A model generated the notes under the pieces. The model saw only the letters and a list, made by a program, of their open reading frames with translations. It did not search any database and was not told where the DNA came from. A stretch of DNA of 64,000 nucleotides, taken from the NCBI RefSeq assembly GCF_964340395.1, contig NC_135550.1:15580484-15644483 (forward strand), written 5' to 3'. A program made the translations under genes and the position numbers. This DNA comes from Glandiceps talaboti (Eukaryota > Hemichordata > Enteropneusta > Spengelidae). Below are positions 1 through 13,205 of this stretch, in pieces (the stretch's first letter is position 1; each line of letters begins with the position of its first letter).

Positions 1-1057
1 AAAAGTCAGTTTTAAACCATAATTACTACACCTCTTTATCTTCTCGGCAAGAACATGCAGTGCTGCAATCCAACGTGAGGACCTCTCACCAACTTTCAGA
101 TCACTTCACATTGGGAACGTTGGTGAGAGTTCTACTAATATAATTCAGACTGAGGCAAAAAATATAGCCTTTCTGAGTTGAAATCCGAGGTTTAAATCCT
201 GATATCTGAAAATTCCCAATCAACCCAGATTACATTGAATAAAAAATAAGTCTAACAAACAATTTATGATTTTTCAGTCCCGAAACTTGCTATTATCCAT
301 ACACTGTATACAAAGCTAAATACACGGTGATTGGTGTATCGCACTCCTTGACTGAGTGGGTCGGAAAAAAAATAGGTAGACTCACTTGTCATAAATCGAT
401 TTATAAATCCACAAAGGCACTGTGACAACTAAAGCAGTCCCTTTACAGACTATTTTTCTTTAGAAATAAATAGGCTAAAACAATACTGAATGACAGGCAG
501 TCCAAGGTATGCGAAACCATAAGCGAGCGCGTACTCACGATGCTAGATTAACACACTATTTTACCTGCGCATTGAAGACGCACAGTAAAAAGACCAGTTT
601 TCAACATTAATGCAGGAAATACAAAGCTAACAATTCAAAATTGTATAAAATGTAAGAAAACAAAAAACAGGCGACAGTCAGAGCATGCATGAACTTCGAT
701 TTACAATACCATTATTAAGTTCTTGCATTTTGGGGCTAATGAAGTCATAGAGACTAGAGTGGGCGAGTTTCATCACAGTTAGTATAATCAATGGCACCGT
801 GATAATTCTGACTTTCACTTGAAACTGGACCAGAACAGTCTAGGTCGGACGAGTCGTCATCATCAATTCAAAGGCGACGTAACCAAATATACACCGTGAA
901 TTCATCTTAGATCGCACCGAGTTGAACAATCATGTCTGTCATTGTAGAATGTAGACCTTTACGCTGTTTGACCGACTATTGAAGTATAACCCACATAGGT
1001 GATATTTCATTGACCTACATGGAAATGCTTGTAAATACTTTTTGCAAGTAGTAGTAG

Positions 1058-1089
1058 CTCAGACCACTCTAGTATTTTAGTGGTCTGAG
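1058..1089. repeat. Short perfect hairpin
   Basis: CTCAGACCACT at 1058-1068 is exactly reverse-complementary to AGTGGTCTGAG at 1079-1089, with a 10-nt loop. The flanks are also partly symmetrical (gtagtag on both sides). No promoter, terminator or gene relation is evident, so this is a structural observation only. Confidence 0.6.
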
Positions 1090-1347
1090 GTAGTAGTAAG
1101 AGTTTTTGCTAACGTTTACATGCTAGCGTAGTTGTACATGTACGTATACATGTCAGTTCGTATGTACATGTACATTAAATGTAGCTCTCATCATATCATA
1201 CACTGTACATGTGTGTAACCCTTTTCTTTTGCACCCTCCCCCTCCGCCTTCATGTGGTCAAACACAGACAACTAACTAACTAAATAGTGTTACTGTTAGT
1301 TTTCTGTGGGTCAAACAATTAGTGTACACGCCTTGAATCACATGCAG

Positions 1348-1453
1348 GCGAGATAGATTTGAATATTCATTTGTTTACTGCCCGGTTATGGGGGTGAACT
1401 CATGAATATATTCTGAACTAAATGCAAATGTATTCAAATCACTTCCGACTCGC
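1348..1453. repeat. Imperfect inverted repeat, MITE-like
   Basis: The left end (gcgag, then a block with gatttgaatattcatttg) pairs imperfectly with the right end (caaatgtattcaaatcacttccgactcgc). No clear target-site duplication is visible. It resembles the other small fold-back elements in this window but is the weakest of them. Confidence 0.35.
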
Positions 1454-3019
1454 AATCTGAACTATTTTTCAGATCGAGTATAATCCGATTAGACAGGCGC
1501 TAATGGGAAAGTACAGAAACGTCCACCTCATCAGCATAAAAGTACAGAATTGAACTCAATCTGAACTATAGTACGGAAAGTGTCGTAAACTGTACTATTT
1601 TTTCTACTAGTGATTGTCATGTAGTCTCAAATCTGAATGGAACCATGTGGTGTGATGTCTTTGTGTATATTTGTCTGTATGAAAAAATAACTGCAATCAA
1701 GCACTGAATTTAAAAATGAACAATAAATAAATAAATAAATAGACCTGCTAAACTCTTGTGTAAAATACAATTATATGTAATTCGACTGGGGTTATGAAAA
1801 TATTTTCTAAAGATGCAAATTTTGATGCAACAAAAATTTACAAAATAGAATAAAAACTAGAAGTCTGTGTAAATCTTCAGTTTGTCTTTTATGTAATTCA
1901 ATCTCTTAAGTTCATAAGGAGGACAAGTTTGTACTTAGTATTTCATAGATTGCGTAGTCATGTAGGCACAAACAAAAGGCACAGTAACCTGATGACAGAA
2001 TCCTTGACTGCCACATATTATGTGCATCAAATACAAATTTGAACATAAAAAGAGCTACTTAATGTATTATACCCAACGTGTGTAATTTGGTAATAATGAT
2101 CTGTTTTTGAAATATACGTGTCCTTCATACCTAACCATCCAAAGTCCATTTTATTGTTTTTATCATTCACAATAAAGTGTGTTTATACAACATTGTAACC
2201 AGAGTATCTGTTTTCAGCTCAGTGGCAAATTTGATGTTTATAGTATCACTTATTTTGTGTATATCAAATGTCCAAAGTTTGTGACCTTGTAAAATAGCAA
2301 GGTGTTGAATACACTATAAACTCTGTATGGCCAAGAAAAACAACTACGTATATTCTCACAATTGGTCCACTCATCCGTTATACATTCAAGGTATTGGTAC
2401 TTGCATTTGAAACAGATATGTAACATTATAAGCGAATCCTGTATCGCAATGTACATGGTATATAAGAGAGGAGAAAAGAAAGTAACGAAGCAAAATTAAT
2501 TTAGTGGCTTTTTTGCAGCCGCAGTAACTGTGGTCATATTGAAATAGATTGTGTCGCCTTTACAAATTGGAACAAAAAGGTTAAGAGGGTTTCTGTTAAG
2601 GTTGTGTATTACAGACTGTAATGACCTCTTTGTATTCAATGAAGTGCTTTTGCTGTATTGTAGTGATGCTTATCTACCATGTCAGCTATGACCTTTAGTT
2701 GTTTTGTAATTGTACCTGTGTGTGGATGCACCAAGCTTGAAGGCATTGAACTCTGGGGGGATCTAGGCATGTTGACTCTTTTGGAGCTCATTGAAATTGA
2801 GAGTCACTTATTTGGTCATGTCTTTGTGTTTAAAGACTTTAACCCCAATGCAGGGCATTACGTGTAATAACAATCAATTGAGATGTTATTAGTATTAATT
2901 ACTAGGTGGTTTAATGTGTTTGATAGAAGTCGGTCCCACATCAATACTTGGGTCTCTTGATCATGAATACAGACACAAGTGCTCTGTATTTTACGCATCA
3001 CTTTTGTTTGTGTCTCTAG

Positions 3020-4208
3020 AACGATGCTCCGAAGGTAATGAGGACATGTTATCAGTCTATTAAGAGAAAAGGGGAAGTCATTCAAGTACGAGATTGCGTT
3101 CTACTCAAGTCTGGCCCAAGGAAGACGGATTTGCCGTATGTGGCCAAGGTATCTGCTCTATGGTTAGACCCAGAGGAAGGTAAGGGTACTGCTAACACTG
3201 CTGATTTCTTGACTTTTATTTGATAATTTTAAAAGTAGTCATACCTACAGACATTATTTTATGTGTGTTTGTCTCACACAGCTAGAAGAATAGGCCTAGA
3301 CTAAATAATGTCAATGATTTTGAGAACATTCAAATTGTTGACAGAAATATTTGTGCCTAAATTTGTCTATTTATAAAAGCATGAATCAGTGTTACTATTT
3401 ATGTAGAGTCAAATCTCGGCAATAAAATTGCAAATAAAAGATTTCATGAAAAACTCAACAAGCCAAGTTGTGTGTGTTTTAACAGAAAATATGGAATTTA
3501 TATATTACCATATGTCACAACAATATATGTGTACATCTTTGGACATATAATGCACTAAAAATAAACAAGAAAGTGTTCTCACAGTTACAGCCCAGACATT
3601 ACCAAACACTAATCATTCTATTTTAGCTCTTAATACTTTCTCTTCAACAGTGTCTTCCAATGTTGATTATATTAACATTATTTTGAGAGTGGATACTCAA
3701 AATTTAAAAAACAAGAACAGAAAGCAAGGCAACAGAATTTATATATTTTTATAAGGAAAGTTTGCGAAATAAAACGTTAGACCAGATGAAATGAGACTAT
3801 AGTTGATTGAGTGATTTATCATGTTTGATTGTTAAAAAGTTATTTCTGAATCATTAGATTATTTTTTCATCCATTTCAGGGGAAATCATGGCCAGTTTAT
3901 TATGGTATTACAGACCTGAGCACATAGAAGGTGGAAGACGCCCACATCACCATGAGGTAATTATATCAATTAAGCCTGTCTGGCATCATGTTACAGGAAA
4001 TGAGTCAGTCGTGCTACCAGTATATATCTTCAAAAAACAATCAACTGTATAATGTAGGCTATGAAGTTATTTTTGTCAAAATGTAGAAAAAATAATTTTG
4101 CAATTACATACAGTTTTAGTACAGATTATGTTTTTATATATAGACATAGCAAATGAACAACAATGAGTCAAGCTGTTTCACACTGGCTGTGTAAGGCCAC
4201 AGGTAATT

Positions 4209-4252
<44 letters not shown>

Positions 4253-6488
4253 ATTATCATACATTATCTGTTACTAAATTTATCTAATCTTTGTTATCTT
4301 GTAGGCTGAGTTATTTGCCTGCAAACACAAAGATTATAACAGTGTTGCTACAATCGAAGACAAATGCTATGTCCTGACATTAGCTGAATATAACAGGTAA
4401 GATATATCAAACACCCAATTATTACGAGGTCAGAGTTCTGGACTATGTTACATTTAGGATTTTATCTGAAGCATCTAGTGTAAAATTCTACTGAAATCAA
4501 TGACGATATTGTAGTTTCAGTTTTGTAACACTCCCTCTGGTTCATTTCACTAGGATATTTAATGAAACTAGTGCAAGGTGGATTTTTCCCAGAAGCGGAC
4601 ATTTTTGGAAAGTCCGTGGAAGTCCTGGAATGTTTCCCTACTCTCTCAGTACTTAAAATAGAATATTACCACTTATTTGTCAAAATAATAAGCACTCAAT
4701 TTCTTGGTCAAAACCACGACTTCCATCTACTTGTCTGTGGATGTGCATGAGTAAAAATTTATCTCTTTAAACTGTTATATTTTGAACCTGTGGGTGAAAT
4801 GCTATAACTGGTACTGTGAATTACTTGCATGATTGTCAAATATAGAATCTGATATTATTCAGAGTAGTATATCACCATGGAAAAGGACAAGCTAGAGACA
4901 GTTGCAAATAAAATCTGATATATATATAATCTTACAAACAATTGTAGATGACCGGTCACCCACCCCCTAGTACTTTGGACAACACAAAAATATGAATTAT
5001 CCAGTTAATTATTAAGTTAAAAATGAAATTAACATAAATCACAATTGAACCCCCCCCCCCCCCCCCCCCCCCCCAAAATAAAAAAAAAAAATCACCCACC
5101 CACCCACCACAAAAATGTGATGTCATGAGATTTGGATATATTTGCTACCATAGCAGTTATAATGAAATCAACATTTTAATAAAAAAATAAATAAAATGAA
5201 ACTGATGCTATGAAGATGTTACTACCAGTAGATTTGCTATGTTACACATATGCAACTTTTTTTAACAGCATATGCTGTGAAGTTGGCTTGTTGATTCAAG
5301 TGATTGATTAAAACACGGGGACACGTTGAGTTTTGTATAAAAAAGGATCCATCATGTGATTTTGTTTTACTTGAAATAAACCACAATGCAACATATGTTT
5401 GACAGTGTTGTATATGTCATATATAGCAAGTTTGTAAAATGACAGATTGTCTGTACCTACAGTGACAGTTGTGAACACACCGACTGGTTTTGTGTGTCAT
5501 TGTGTGAACAGGTTGACAGTAATGTCTGTAAATGTATAGTGAAGTGAATAAACAAGTATTGGTTCAACTGAAACCATCTGACTTCAAATTTCGCCATGCT
5601 TGACGACAAAAATTGCAATACTGTTGCTTAGCCTACCTTTCTCATCTGGCATAACAAAAATCGTACTAACATCACTACACATACATTTCATCTTTCAGCT
5701 CAGCAAAACATTTTGCCAATAAAAACTTTTCTAAATTTCATTATCTGGCTCATCAAAATTCTTACAGTATATTTATAGGTACAACAAATCCAAGCATACA
5801 CTTGAATGTATATTTACATAGACCCAGTCACAAAGGTGTTACATAGACCCAGACACAAAGGTGTACATGTATACTGACATATGTCATGCTAACACAGACA
5901 CACAGACAGACAGACAGACAGACATAGACGTACCCATGTAGACAAGTACACAGCCAAACACACACACATACATACATGATAGACACACATTGACAAGTAC
6001 AGAAACACACATGTAGACAAGCACAGCACACACAGACAGACAGACAAGCACACATGTGCACACACTGTAGACACATTGACAAACATGGAAACACACGTAG
6101 ACAAGTACACAGCCAAGCACACACACACACACACACATGTACATGCACATATACCTTCATGCACCTCGTGCAATAGATAATACATCATAGCTGATTTATC
6201 TTAATAAGTATAAAATAAATATTTATAATATATTGTGATGCCAATTTTAACAGCTATTAGTATGACTATAAAATTACATTCGTGTACAATCTTTCTTTCA
6301 GACACTGTAGAAAGGTAAAGATGGTACAAGAAGGAGTTAATCCTGGCATACCACTAGTCCCATCGTGTGAAGAAGAATACCCACGAACAGATAGAATACC
6401 ATCACCCTATGTTGACAAAGACCTCATCTATTTTTGTCGGCATGTCTACGATTACAGACAGAAAAGAATTTTGAAGAACCCTTCCTAA
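3020..6488 (+). CDS. BAHD1: BAHD1-like protein, C-terminal BAH-domain exons (partial)
   Basis: Four consecutive exons fit by splice sites and phase: 3020-3179, 3880-3956, 4305-4396 and 6302-6488 (TAA stop), giving 171 residues. The order is [20 protein letters not shown], then [16 protein letters not shown], then [18 protein letters not shown], then [20 protein letters not shown] at the C-terminus. This closely matches the BAH domain that ends vertebrate BAHD1, including the RPEH, KCYVLT and CRHVYD blocks. In vertebrates BAHD1 is a nuclear silencing scaffold whose BAH domain reads H3K27me3; here that role is inferred by homology. The exons begin inside the protein, so the long variable N-terminal part is missing from what I can see. 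Intron 3 (4397-6301) carries a GTT-free but poly-C and ACAG-rich interior. An alternative would be a BAH-only relative, but the terminal KILKN-type ending favours BAHD1. Confidence 0.88.
4210..4252. repeat. (GTT)n microsatellite
   Basis: About 14 GTT repeats directly upstream of the third recognised BAHD1 exon, inside intron 2. Confidence 0.95.
5050..5074. repeat. Poly-C tract
   Basis: 25 consecutive C residues followed by an A-rich run and CCCA repeats, inside BAHD1 intron 3. Other homopolymer G/C tracts are at 12401-12417, 19240-19267, 36100-36114 and about 47682-47702. They are assembly-length-uncertain sites. Confidence 0.9.
5590..5790 (+). repeat. Dispersed repeat with periodic CTGGCNNAACAAAA words (copy 1)
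   Basis: The words tctggcataacaaaaatc, tcagctcagcaaaacatt and tctggctcatcaaaattc recur at roughly 50-bp spacing. The same vocabulary occurs in the inverted repeat at 20851-21080 (cctggcacaacaaaaatc and others), so the two are related, and this copy looks like one arm only. Confidence 0.45.
5887..6140. repeat. ACAG/ACAC-rich low-complexity array
   Basis: Tetranucleotide GACA and dinucleotide CA repeats are interspersed with a recurring phrase (gtagacaagtacacagccaa-like) near 5937 and 6095. The phrase recurrence points to a decayed higher-order tandem array of about 150 bp. Long minus-strand reading frames here are repeat artefacts. Confidence 0.8.
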
Positions 6489-9400
6489 AACCCCAACCGA
6501 CCTGGTCAGGTTATTACATCAACTCAGTGCTGTAGATTGATGATAGATTGTCAAACTTTGATCAGGAGAAATTATGTACATGTAGTGATTGATTTGTTTT
6601 ATTTGTACAATAATAATCCTAGCTTACTGTGTGATAAGTGATAAATTGCTGGTACATATTATTAACAGATATACTGTGAAAGACTGCTAGAAATCTATTT
6701 TAGCAGGAGCAACTTTTCTGTGAAAATGCATTCCAGTGTACTGTTGGTTATACTTGATGTATGTGTGCTTGTTAAACTGTAGTATCTCTGTGTTATAGTT
6801 TACAGACTAGATATTCGAACACGACCCGCAGTGATTCATGCATACTACACACTTTCGTAAGAATGAAGGTGTAACAGAGATTTCACCCTGTTAATACACC
6901 ACTGTGTTATTGTCTTGTTGCTTAGATACTGACTCATTTCAACAAAATAATTACACGTAAACAAACAGAAAGACATCTGAGTCAGCATTACGATAAATTC
7001 AGACCAACATGTCCTTTTTGTTTGGCCAAATTCGTGAACTTGAAAAATACAATCCAATGGTAAAAAAGTATGTCACGCTAACCAGAAAGCTTCCTTTGAA
7101 TATCAAATTATAGAGAAAACTGGAAATCAAACCAGTAATTTCTGTTTACTTCCGTGTTACTAGTGCCCTTAATCTTAAGGTCTACAAGGAAGTTATCCTG
7201 TAGGGCTGTCACCAGAGATTGGAAGTGTTTACTGGAGGTGCCAGTTTATCAGAAATAACTCTTAGCTGAACTAATACTTTAGTGATTCTGAAGTTGAAAT
7301 GACGAATGTATACTTGCTGTAAAGTCATACAGAATTCATTCAAAGCATCTGACTCTTTTAATTGAGAATGTACATTTTGCATAAAAATAGAATTTGCTAT
7401 GATTTGTGTAATACATCTGTTTTTCATTATGCTTTCGATATTTTGAAGCAAGTAGTACCCTCTGCCATTGCTGAAAATAGATCTGATGACGTATAGGTAT
7501 GTGCTACTGTAACATTCACTTGCATTTACTTCAAAAGTGAAGAACAGTACAAAAAAACAAAACGGATCCACTTATCTGTAGTATTTACATGGCCATGTGT
7601 TGTGTTGAACTTGAGACAATAATCCCAGAGGTATGTGTAATGTACAATTTGGTTGAAAAGTAGGTTGAAAAAGAATTTATATGTATACTTCCCTTCTTCA
7701 GGAAAGTTACAACAAATTTGTACATTTTCTAATGATTCATTAGTGAATCAAACAGTATTTATACGAAGGCCCACTTGGTCTATATTTTTTTCTAAAACTT
7801 TTAGGGAAAAAATGGACTTGTCAAATTTGTACATTTCATACAAGTGTCATAATATGCTAATTATGTGGGGGGAAATGAATCTAGTCAAATGATTAAATAC
7901 ATTGTGTATTTCATCAGAATGTTCCTTTATATAAATAGGAATTAAAGTCAGGCCCAAAATTATGAAAATATGATCAGTAAATGTCATAAAACAATACCTT
8001 ATAATGATAGCCTTATACTGAGAAGATCCTTGTTAAACTCATGCAGATATATGACAATGTCCCAATGAAATATTAATTTTTCAGTAAAAACATACAATTT
8101 AACTGCATTTAGAAGTAACATCTGGTTACCAATACCTAGGAAATATGTTAATGAATTAAAAGAACATTTTAGTTGATTCATTTCACTCAAGTTGATCATA
8201 CTTGGACATGGTCAAACATTAAATGTTGACAATGTAAACTCACCTGTAACATGGCCTAATACAGTAGCTACTTTGGAAACAATTCACAAATTTGTAAATC
8301 ATATCAATAGATGTAATAATTTGAATAAAGCACTTAACCACACAGCTCAAATGGGCTTGACAATAATTACCCCTGACATTGACATGTAACGAGCACAACT
8401 CACTGCCTTAAAAGAATACTTTCACAACTCCCTGGGAAGCATACACAGGTATATCAGCCTCTGTAGGATTAATTAGCAACCTCTGTACTATCAGATCTCC
8501 CATTATACAGCTGGGTTGAATGAGACACAATCATGGTTCAAATCACAATCCTGAGCAGGTCGCTCAAAACATTTGACCATCTTATTAACTCCAGTTCAAA
8601 GGGATACCCTTTTGTTAACAACTATTTAGATTGAAAAAAGCCTCTCCTAGTCATGTTTGAAATGGGATTCAAACTTTTTTTCAATTTTTTAAATAACAAA
8701 TCAGGAGGTACTTCTCTTGCTGAATTTTGTGTTTTAGTCTTCATCAATGACCAATTGATAGATCCAGTAGTTGTGCCTTCTAGTTTTCCATCCTCAATAA
8801 TCCATAGAATTCAGCATCATATTTCATGATGCCATTTGCCCCCCCCCCCAAATTATAAAGATTGTATAATTTGAATTTAAATACAATCATCCAGGATTTC
8901 AATAGGGACTTGCAAACCCGCCATGTTGAATGTTGCATCATGAGAAATGTGATAATAAATGCTTATCAATTAGTATTATGAACAATATTGTTCTATTGTT
9001 TGTAACCACAAATGATCAATTCATAGTCACCCTGACCATTGTGGGAGGTTTATTTTATCGGTAGCGCCAGATTAGGTAATACGATAACCTCAGATAATCC
9101 CATAGTTCTTTGCATCTGAGCATGCTCAGTCTGGATTGCAAGTTCCCCATTCTTCCATTCCAATTTGGCTTGCATACATTTATCATTTATCAGCAAACTG
9201 GAAACAATAACGTCATCATTACTTATACCGATAGTATTAGAAGAAAATAATACCTTAACTGCAATATTTTCAGAGCCCCCACCCCTTTTAAAAATCTACC
9301 CCAAGATATGTATAAATACTTAATGTTAGACCCTCAATAAGGAAAACCAGATTTTACACTAACAGATGAATTTTTCTTGAAGTTATGGTCAAAGTCATAT

Positions 9401-12400
9401 TCCCGAGAGAAAAAAATTAAAAATATATACATTATATGAGTAAACGGATTTCCATTTTACTACAGATTTTGAAACTGCTCGTATTAACACTGTAACGTCT
9501 AAAAATTGTTTCAAAATCTATTGTCCATTTTAAGATCATCAGTGAAAAAACCTTGTTGAATATATTTTAATGCCAATTACATTTTGCATGTATTTGTGAG
9601 TAAAAAAAATGAATAAAATTACTATAATTCTAGTCTATTTCATTATGTAGATTTCAAAACTAGATATCGTAACAAATGAATTTGTGTCTATTTTAAACCC
9701 TAAAGATAAACCAGTTTTGTAAATAGAAGTCGTAAAGTTAATATAAAGAGTTATATAGTTGTTATTTGTGTTGATACGTGACGTTGTTCACCATTTTTTA
9801 TTTATTTTCCAGAATTTCCTTTCCATAGAAACAGTGGATAATTTTATTTTTTGCCTGTATTTTTTAGAGAAATATGTGTCTGTTTTGTACTTTTCTCTGA
9901 AGATCATTGTGCGTTTCTCTGACAGTCTGCCTCTTTCTCAGGGAGACTACTTAAAATTGTATGCAAATATGCAGGTTCTATGTGTAAATTTAAGAAGAAA
10001 TGGAACAAAAAAAATAAGAATGAAATTGACAAAAAAAATGAAATTGAGCATCAGCATTTTTTTTTCTGCATAAAATTTCTGTAAATACTATTGAAAAGTA
10101 TTAGTTGATGATCATGGATGCAGCGACAGCCTTAAATTTTAGCATTGTTTTCTAATAAATGTTCTCTGAGAATTGTAACGCTGACATAAAAAAAAAGAAA
10201 TGATAATGATTATAAGTTTTAAATAAGTTGTCATAATCAGTGTCGTCATAGAAACAAAGCGGGGTCTGTCTCTTTTTAGAACATCAAGAAAGTTTGGTTT
10301 TCTTCCCAGAAAAAGAAAAATGAAGGAAAGACTTGTATATTTTCATTACACTGTTAATTTATCTTCATTAATACTCTTAAGATTAGAGTAATATTATATT
10401 AAGTTGGTTGCCATGGTAAAGAGTCATGACCAATTTATCCCTTAATTGTGATTTGTTGTAATAAAAACCTCATGATCAGAGTTGTCATAGCCTGTTTATG
10501 AACAGTGGCAGACTCTTATTATGAATCTCGAGTGACCTCTAGCAGCGTCTAGTAATCAGGCTAAGAAGGCTAAGAGTATTGTGTAGAGTGTTTGTTTAAA
10601 AAGCAAAGAAGGATTACCATCAAAGTAAGAATGTTGAGGATACACTGATGTAGTGAAGAGTGTGTTATAAAAATACTGCTGCCATTTCACATCTTCATAA
10701 CTTGTATTTACTATATAATTTTTGACAAGCAAAACAGAAACAAACTGCAAGTGACTAGTAATATATTAGAGTATCAATAGATATTGAATACATATATGGT
10801 TACACTCATGGTAGAATGGTTCCGACTTCCAGTGTACATTTTGGGTGTGTCTTTATTACAGGCTGATAATATTGAAATCCCCAGGGCACTGCTACCATGA
10901 TCCATGTGTGTAACTGACTGCATGCTGCAATAATACATGTAGCATAGTTTGTGTATGTATTGGCTTGTCCAAACTAAAGTATCCGCAGTCTTATTTCCAG
11001 CAGAGAGGGTTTCACCATATGACACTTTACTCCATGAATGTAACTTCCTATAGAATATTTCTTTCACTCACATTCCCTCAAGCAACACTGTTAGAAAGAG
11101 CTTATATTACATGTATATAATTATAACTCTCCAAATTTATTGTCATTTCACAACATATTTGACATGTCTTCGTATGAGTATTTTTGTAAAAAAAAAAATG
11201 TTCTCTGTCCTGCACTGATAAGCAATGCCATCTATGTGTTCTCCAAACATCTCATGTGTTGCAGCGTTGAGTCCTCAAGTGCCTTTTGAAGTTTGTGTGT
11301 TGTAATGAGAAAGATGACACCACTCACCTCACAATCACTATAGATATATATAATTCAATATGGCTAATAAGTTTTCAAACTACAGGTGATTTCTTAAAAG
11401 TAGTGGTGATGTGTTGTAAAGTAAACTTGCAGCGAACTGCAGGCTCCAACCATAGAGAATGTTTCTTCAAATTTGTTTCATTTCCACTGTGCTTTGTCAA
11501 TATTTACAGATTCACCAGATTATAAAATCAGTGTATATTACAAGACATGTAATGTGTAAGCAATATTGTAGAACAGTTCTGTACTGTATGGTAAAAAAAT
11601 TTAGGTCACTTTCCGGTGTGCAGAAGTGGCTTGCAGTTCATGTCAGAATTAAATTCGTGTTGAAATTATGAAAGAGAAAAAAAAAGAATATTGTAAATGA
11701 ATTTTATGATATTCAGTTTTTGAGACAGATATCAAATTAAAATGCTGAAAAGTAGAATATGACAGATTTCAAATGTGATGCATAGTTTGTATATTTCAGT
11801 CTGCTAGTCCTGTCGGTTTTTACACAGAATTGTATTTAATCTTGGAAGTGATCATAGTTGTTTGTCAATGTCTTTTTGTGATGTTGTTCTTCGTAAGAAT
11901 CATTTATTTTTAAATACTGTGGTTGGTTTTTAAATATTGTTTGTAATACCTCTTGGAGTGAAATACTCAAAAGACATGCAATGGATTTGAGAAAATTGAT
12001 GTTAATGTTTTACTATCCACATACATTGTATGTAGAATGCTAGTAATAATGATGGTGTGTAATTACACAACAGTATTTTTGTCCAGACATAGGTGTCATA
12101 CCTACTTCAGGTATCCAATTTCTATGTCAGACATCCTGACTGCCATCAGTGCAGAAGGATAGGCACATGCTCTTGTTTAAAATTCACTGAGTGCCCAGAA
12201 CAATGAATCTTTCAGGTCATTTCAAGTGGTATATGCTCTAAAAATCAACACTGTGTACATGATGTGCTTGTACCGATTCTGAAAGGCACCACTGACAACT
12301 GAACTTATGTTGACAAGATGACTACAGTACAAATGTAGCTAAGAGAACTTTTACAGGGTTGGTTCAAGGATGCCTACATATTTTCCATAGACTTTAACAT

Positions 12401-12980
12401 CCCCCCCCCCCCCCCCCGAGTCCTAACTCGGGTGTCTTTAATTTGTGACAGTGTGAACATATTGACATATTGCAATGTTAGTTTATATGATGTGCTTCCT
12501 GATAACATGACTAGTTGGACAAAACCAGTTTTGATTTACACTTGGAATGCTTGAAAAAAATGACGATGAATAATTTACTATTTTAGACAGAAATACTGAA
12601 TGTTGTAAAATGTAGATATATAAATTCTACTATTTTCCATTTCTTGCTATAACTTCTGTATATGTTAATATAGGAAGGTGCTATGTTTCATTGTTATTTA
12701 GTTCCCCACTGCCAGATTACTAATGATTTAGTCTACAACACTATTTCAAATAAAAAAAATGTATTGAAAACATGATATATCATTTAGTGTGACTGTGTGA
12801 GTGTCTTTTTAAGCATATATAGCCAAAGGTGGATGTTCTGTTTCATGAGTGTAGTTGTAATCCAATGCAGCTATTTTATCATTCTGTTCTTTTTTTCAAC
12901 TTGTACTTGTTGAAGCATGATTCATTGCATAGTGATCAAACCCTGTCAGTATCCCACAAATATACAAATTGTTAACTAAT
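6489..12980. other. Long AT-rich stretch without an intact gene
   Basis: It follows the BAHD1 stop codon, so part may be its 3' UTR. The first canonical AATAAA downstream that I see is at about 8324, with another near 12752. Apart from the degraded coding remnant around 8.0-8.85 kb and a poly-C tract at 12401-12417, I see only short chance reading frames, low-complexity T- and A-runs and a perfect 14-bp palindrome (CTGAGCATGCTCAG) near 9117. Confidence 0.5.
8000..8850 (+). pseudogene. Degraded coding remnant, family not identified
   Basis: Amino-acid composition and codon use look protein-like across this stretch in the plus direction, best in 8192-8389, which contains words such as NHINRCNNLNKALNH and GLTIITPDID. 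The open stretches are interrupted several times and shift frame, there are no splice signals that would restore an exon structure, and no host gene is recognised. I read it as an old copy of a mobile or virus-like element, or of a retrocopied gene; the family cannot be named by eye. Confidence 0.3.
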
Positions 12981-13050
12981 GGCCATGGCCCTTGACATGT
13001 TTAATTGTATTGTTTAAACATGGTCATCAGGTCAAAGAACATAGTATATA

Positions 13051-13205
13051 CATGTATGTATGTATGTATGTATGTATGTATGTATGTATGTATGTATGTA
13101 TGTGTGTGTGTGTGTGTGTGTGTATGCGTGTGGATGGATTGATGTATGCATGCATGTCTGTCTGTCTGTCTGTCTGTCTGTCTTGTCTGTCTATATGCAT
13201 GCATG
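13051..13205. repeat. (GTAT)n-(GT)n-(CTGT)n compound microsatellite
   Basis: About 13 GTAT units run into GT repeats, then TGCATG words, then about 7 CTGT units. All overlapping long reading frames in both directions (Cys/Val/Tyr or His/Thr repeats) come from the repeat and not from genes. Confidence 0.95.

Larger units (their letters stand above)
1..3019. other. Gene-free 5' stretch upstream of the BAHD1 exons
   Basis: I find no exon with convincing coding character here. Only short chance reading frames occur, for example 2679-2867, which has no recognisable domain. Notable structures are an 11-bp perfect stem near 1058-1089, an imperfect inverted repeat at 1348-1453, and repeated tacatgta-type words around 1130-1210. 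If the plus-strand BAHD1-like gene has its long N-terminal exons nearby, they are either left of the window or too diverged for me to see, since the BAHD1 N-terminus is a poorly conserved, disordered region. Confidence 0.5.

Noticed and set aside
5828-6188. Overlapping Cys/Val/Tyr-rich minus-strand reading frames of about 90-110 codons
   Set aside because: They are translations of CA/GACA repeats in all three frames, with no splice context or independent coding signal.
9759-10073. 104-codon plus-strand frame rich in Phe/Leu/Ile
   Set aside because: AT-rich composition alone yields such frames. It has no splice signals or recognised motif, and the end is T-run and A-run sequence.
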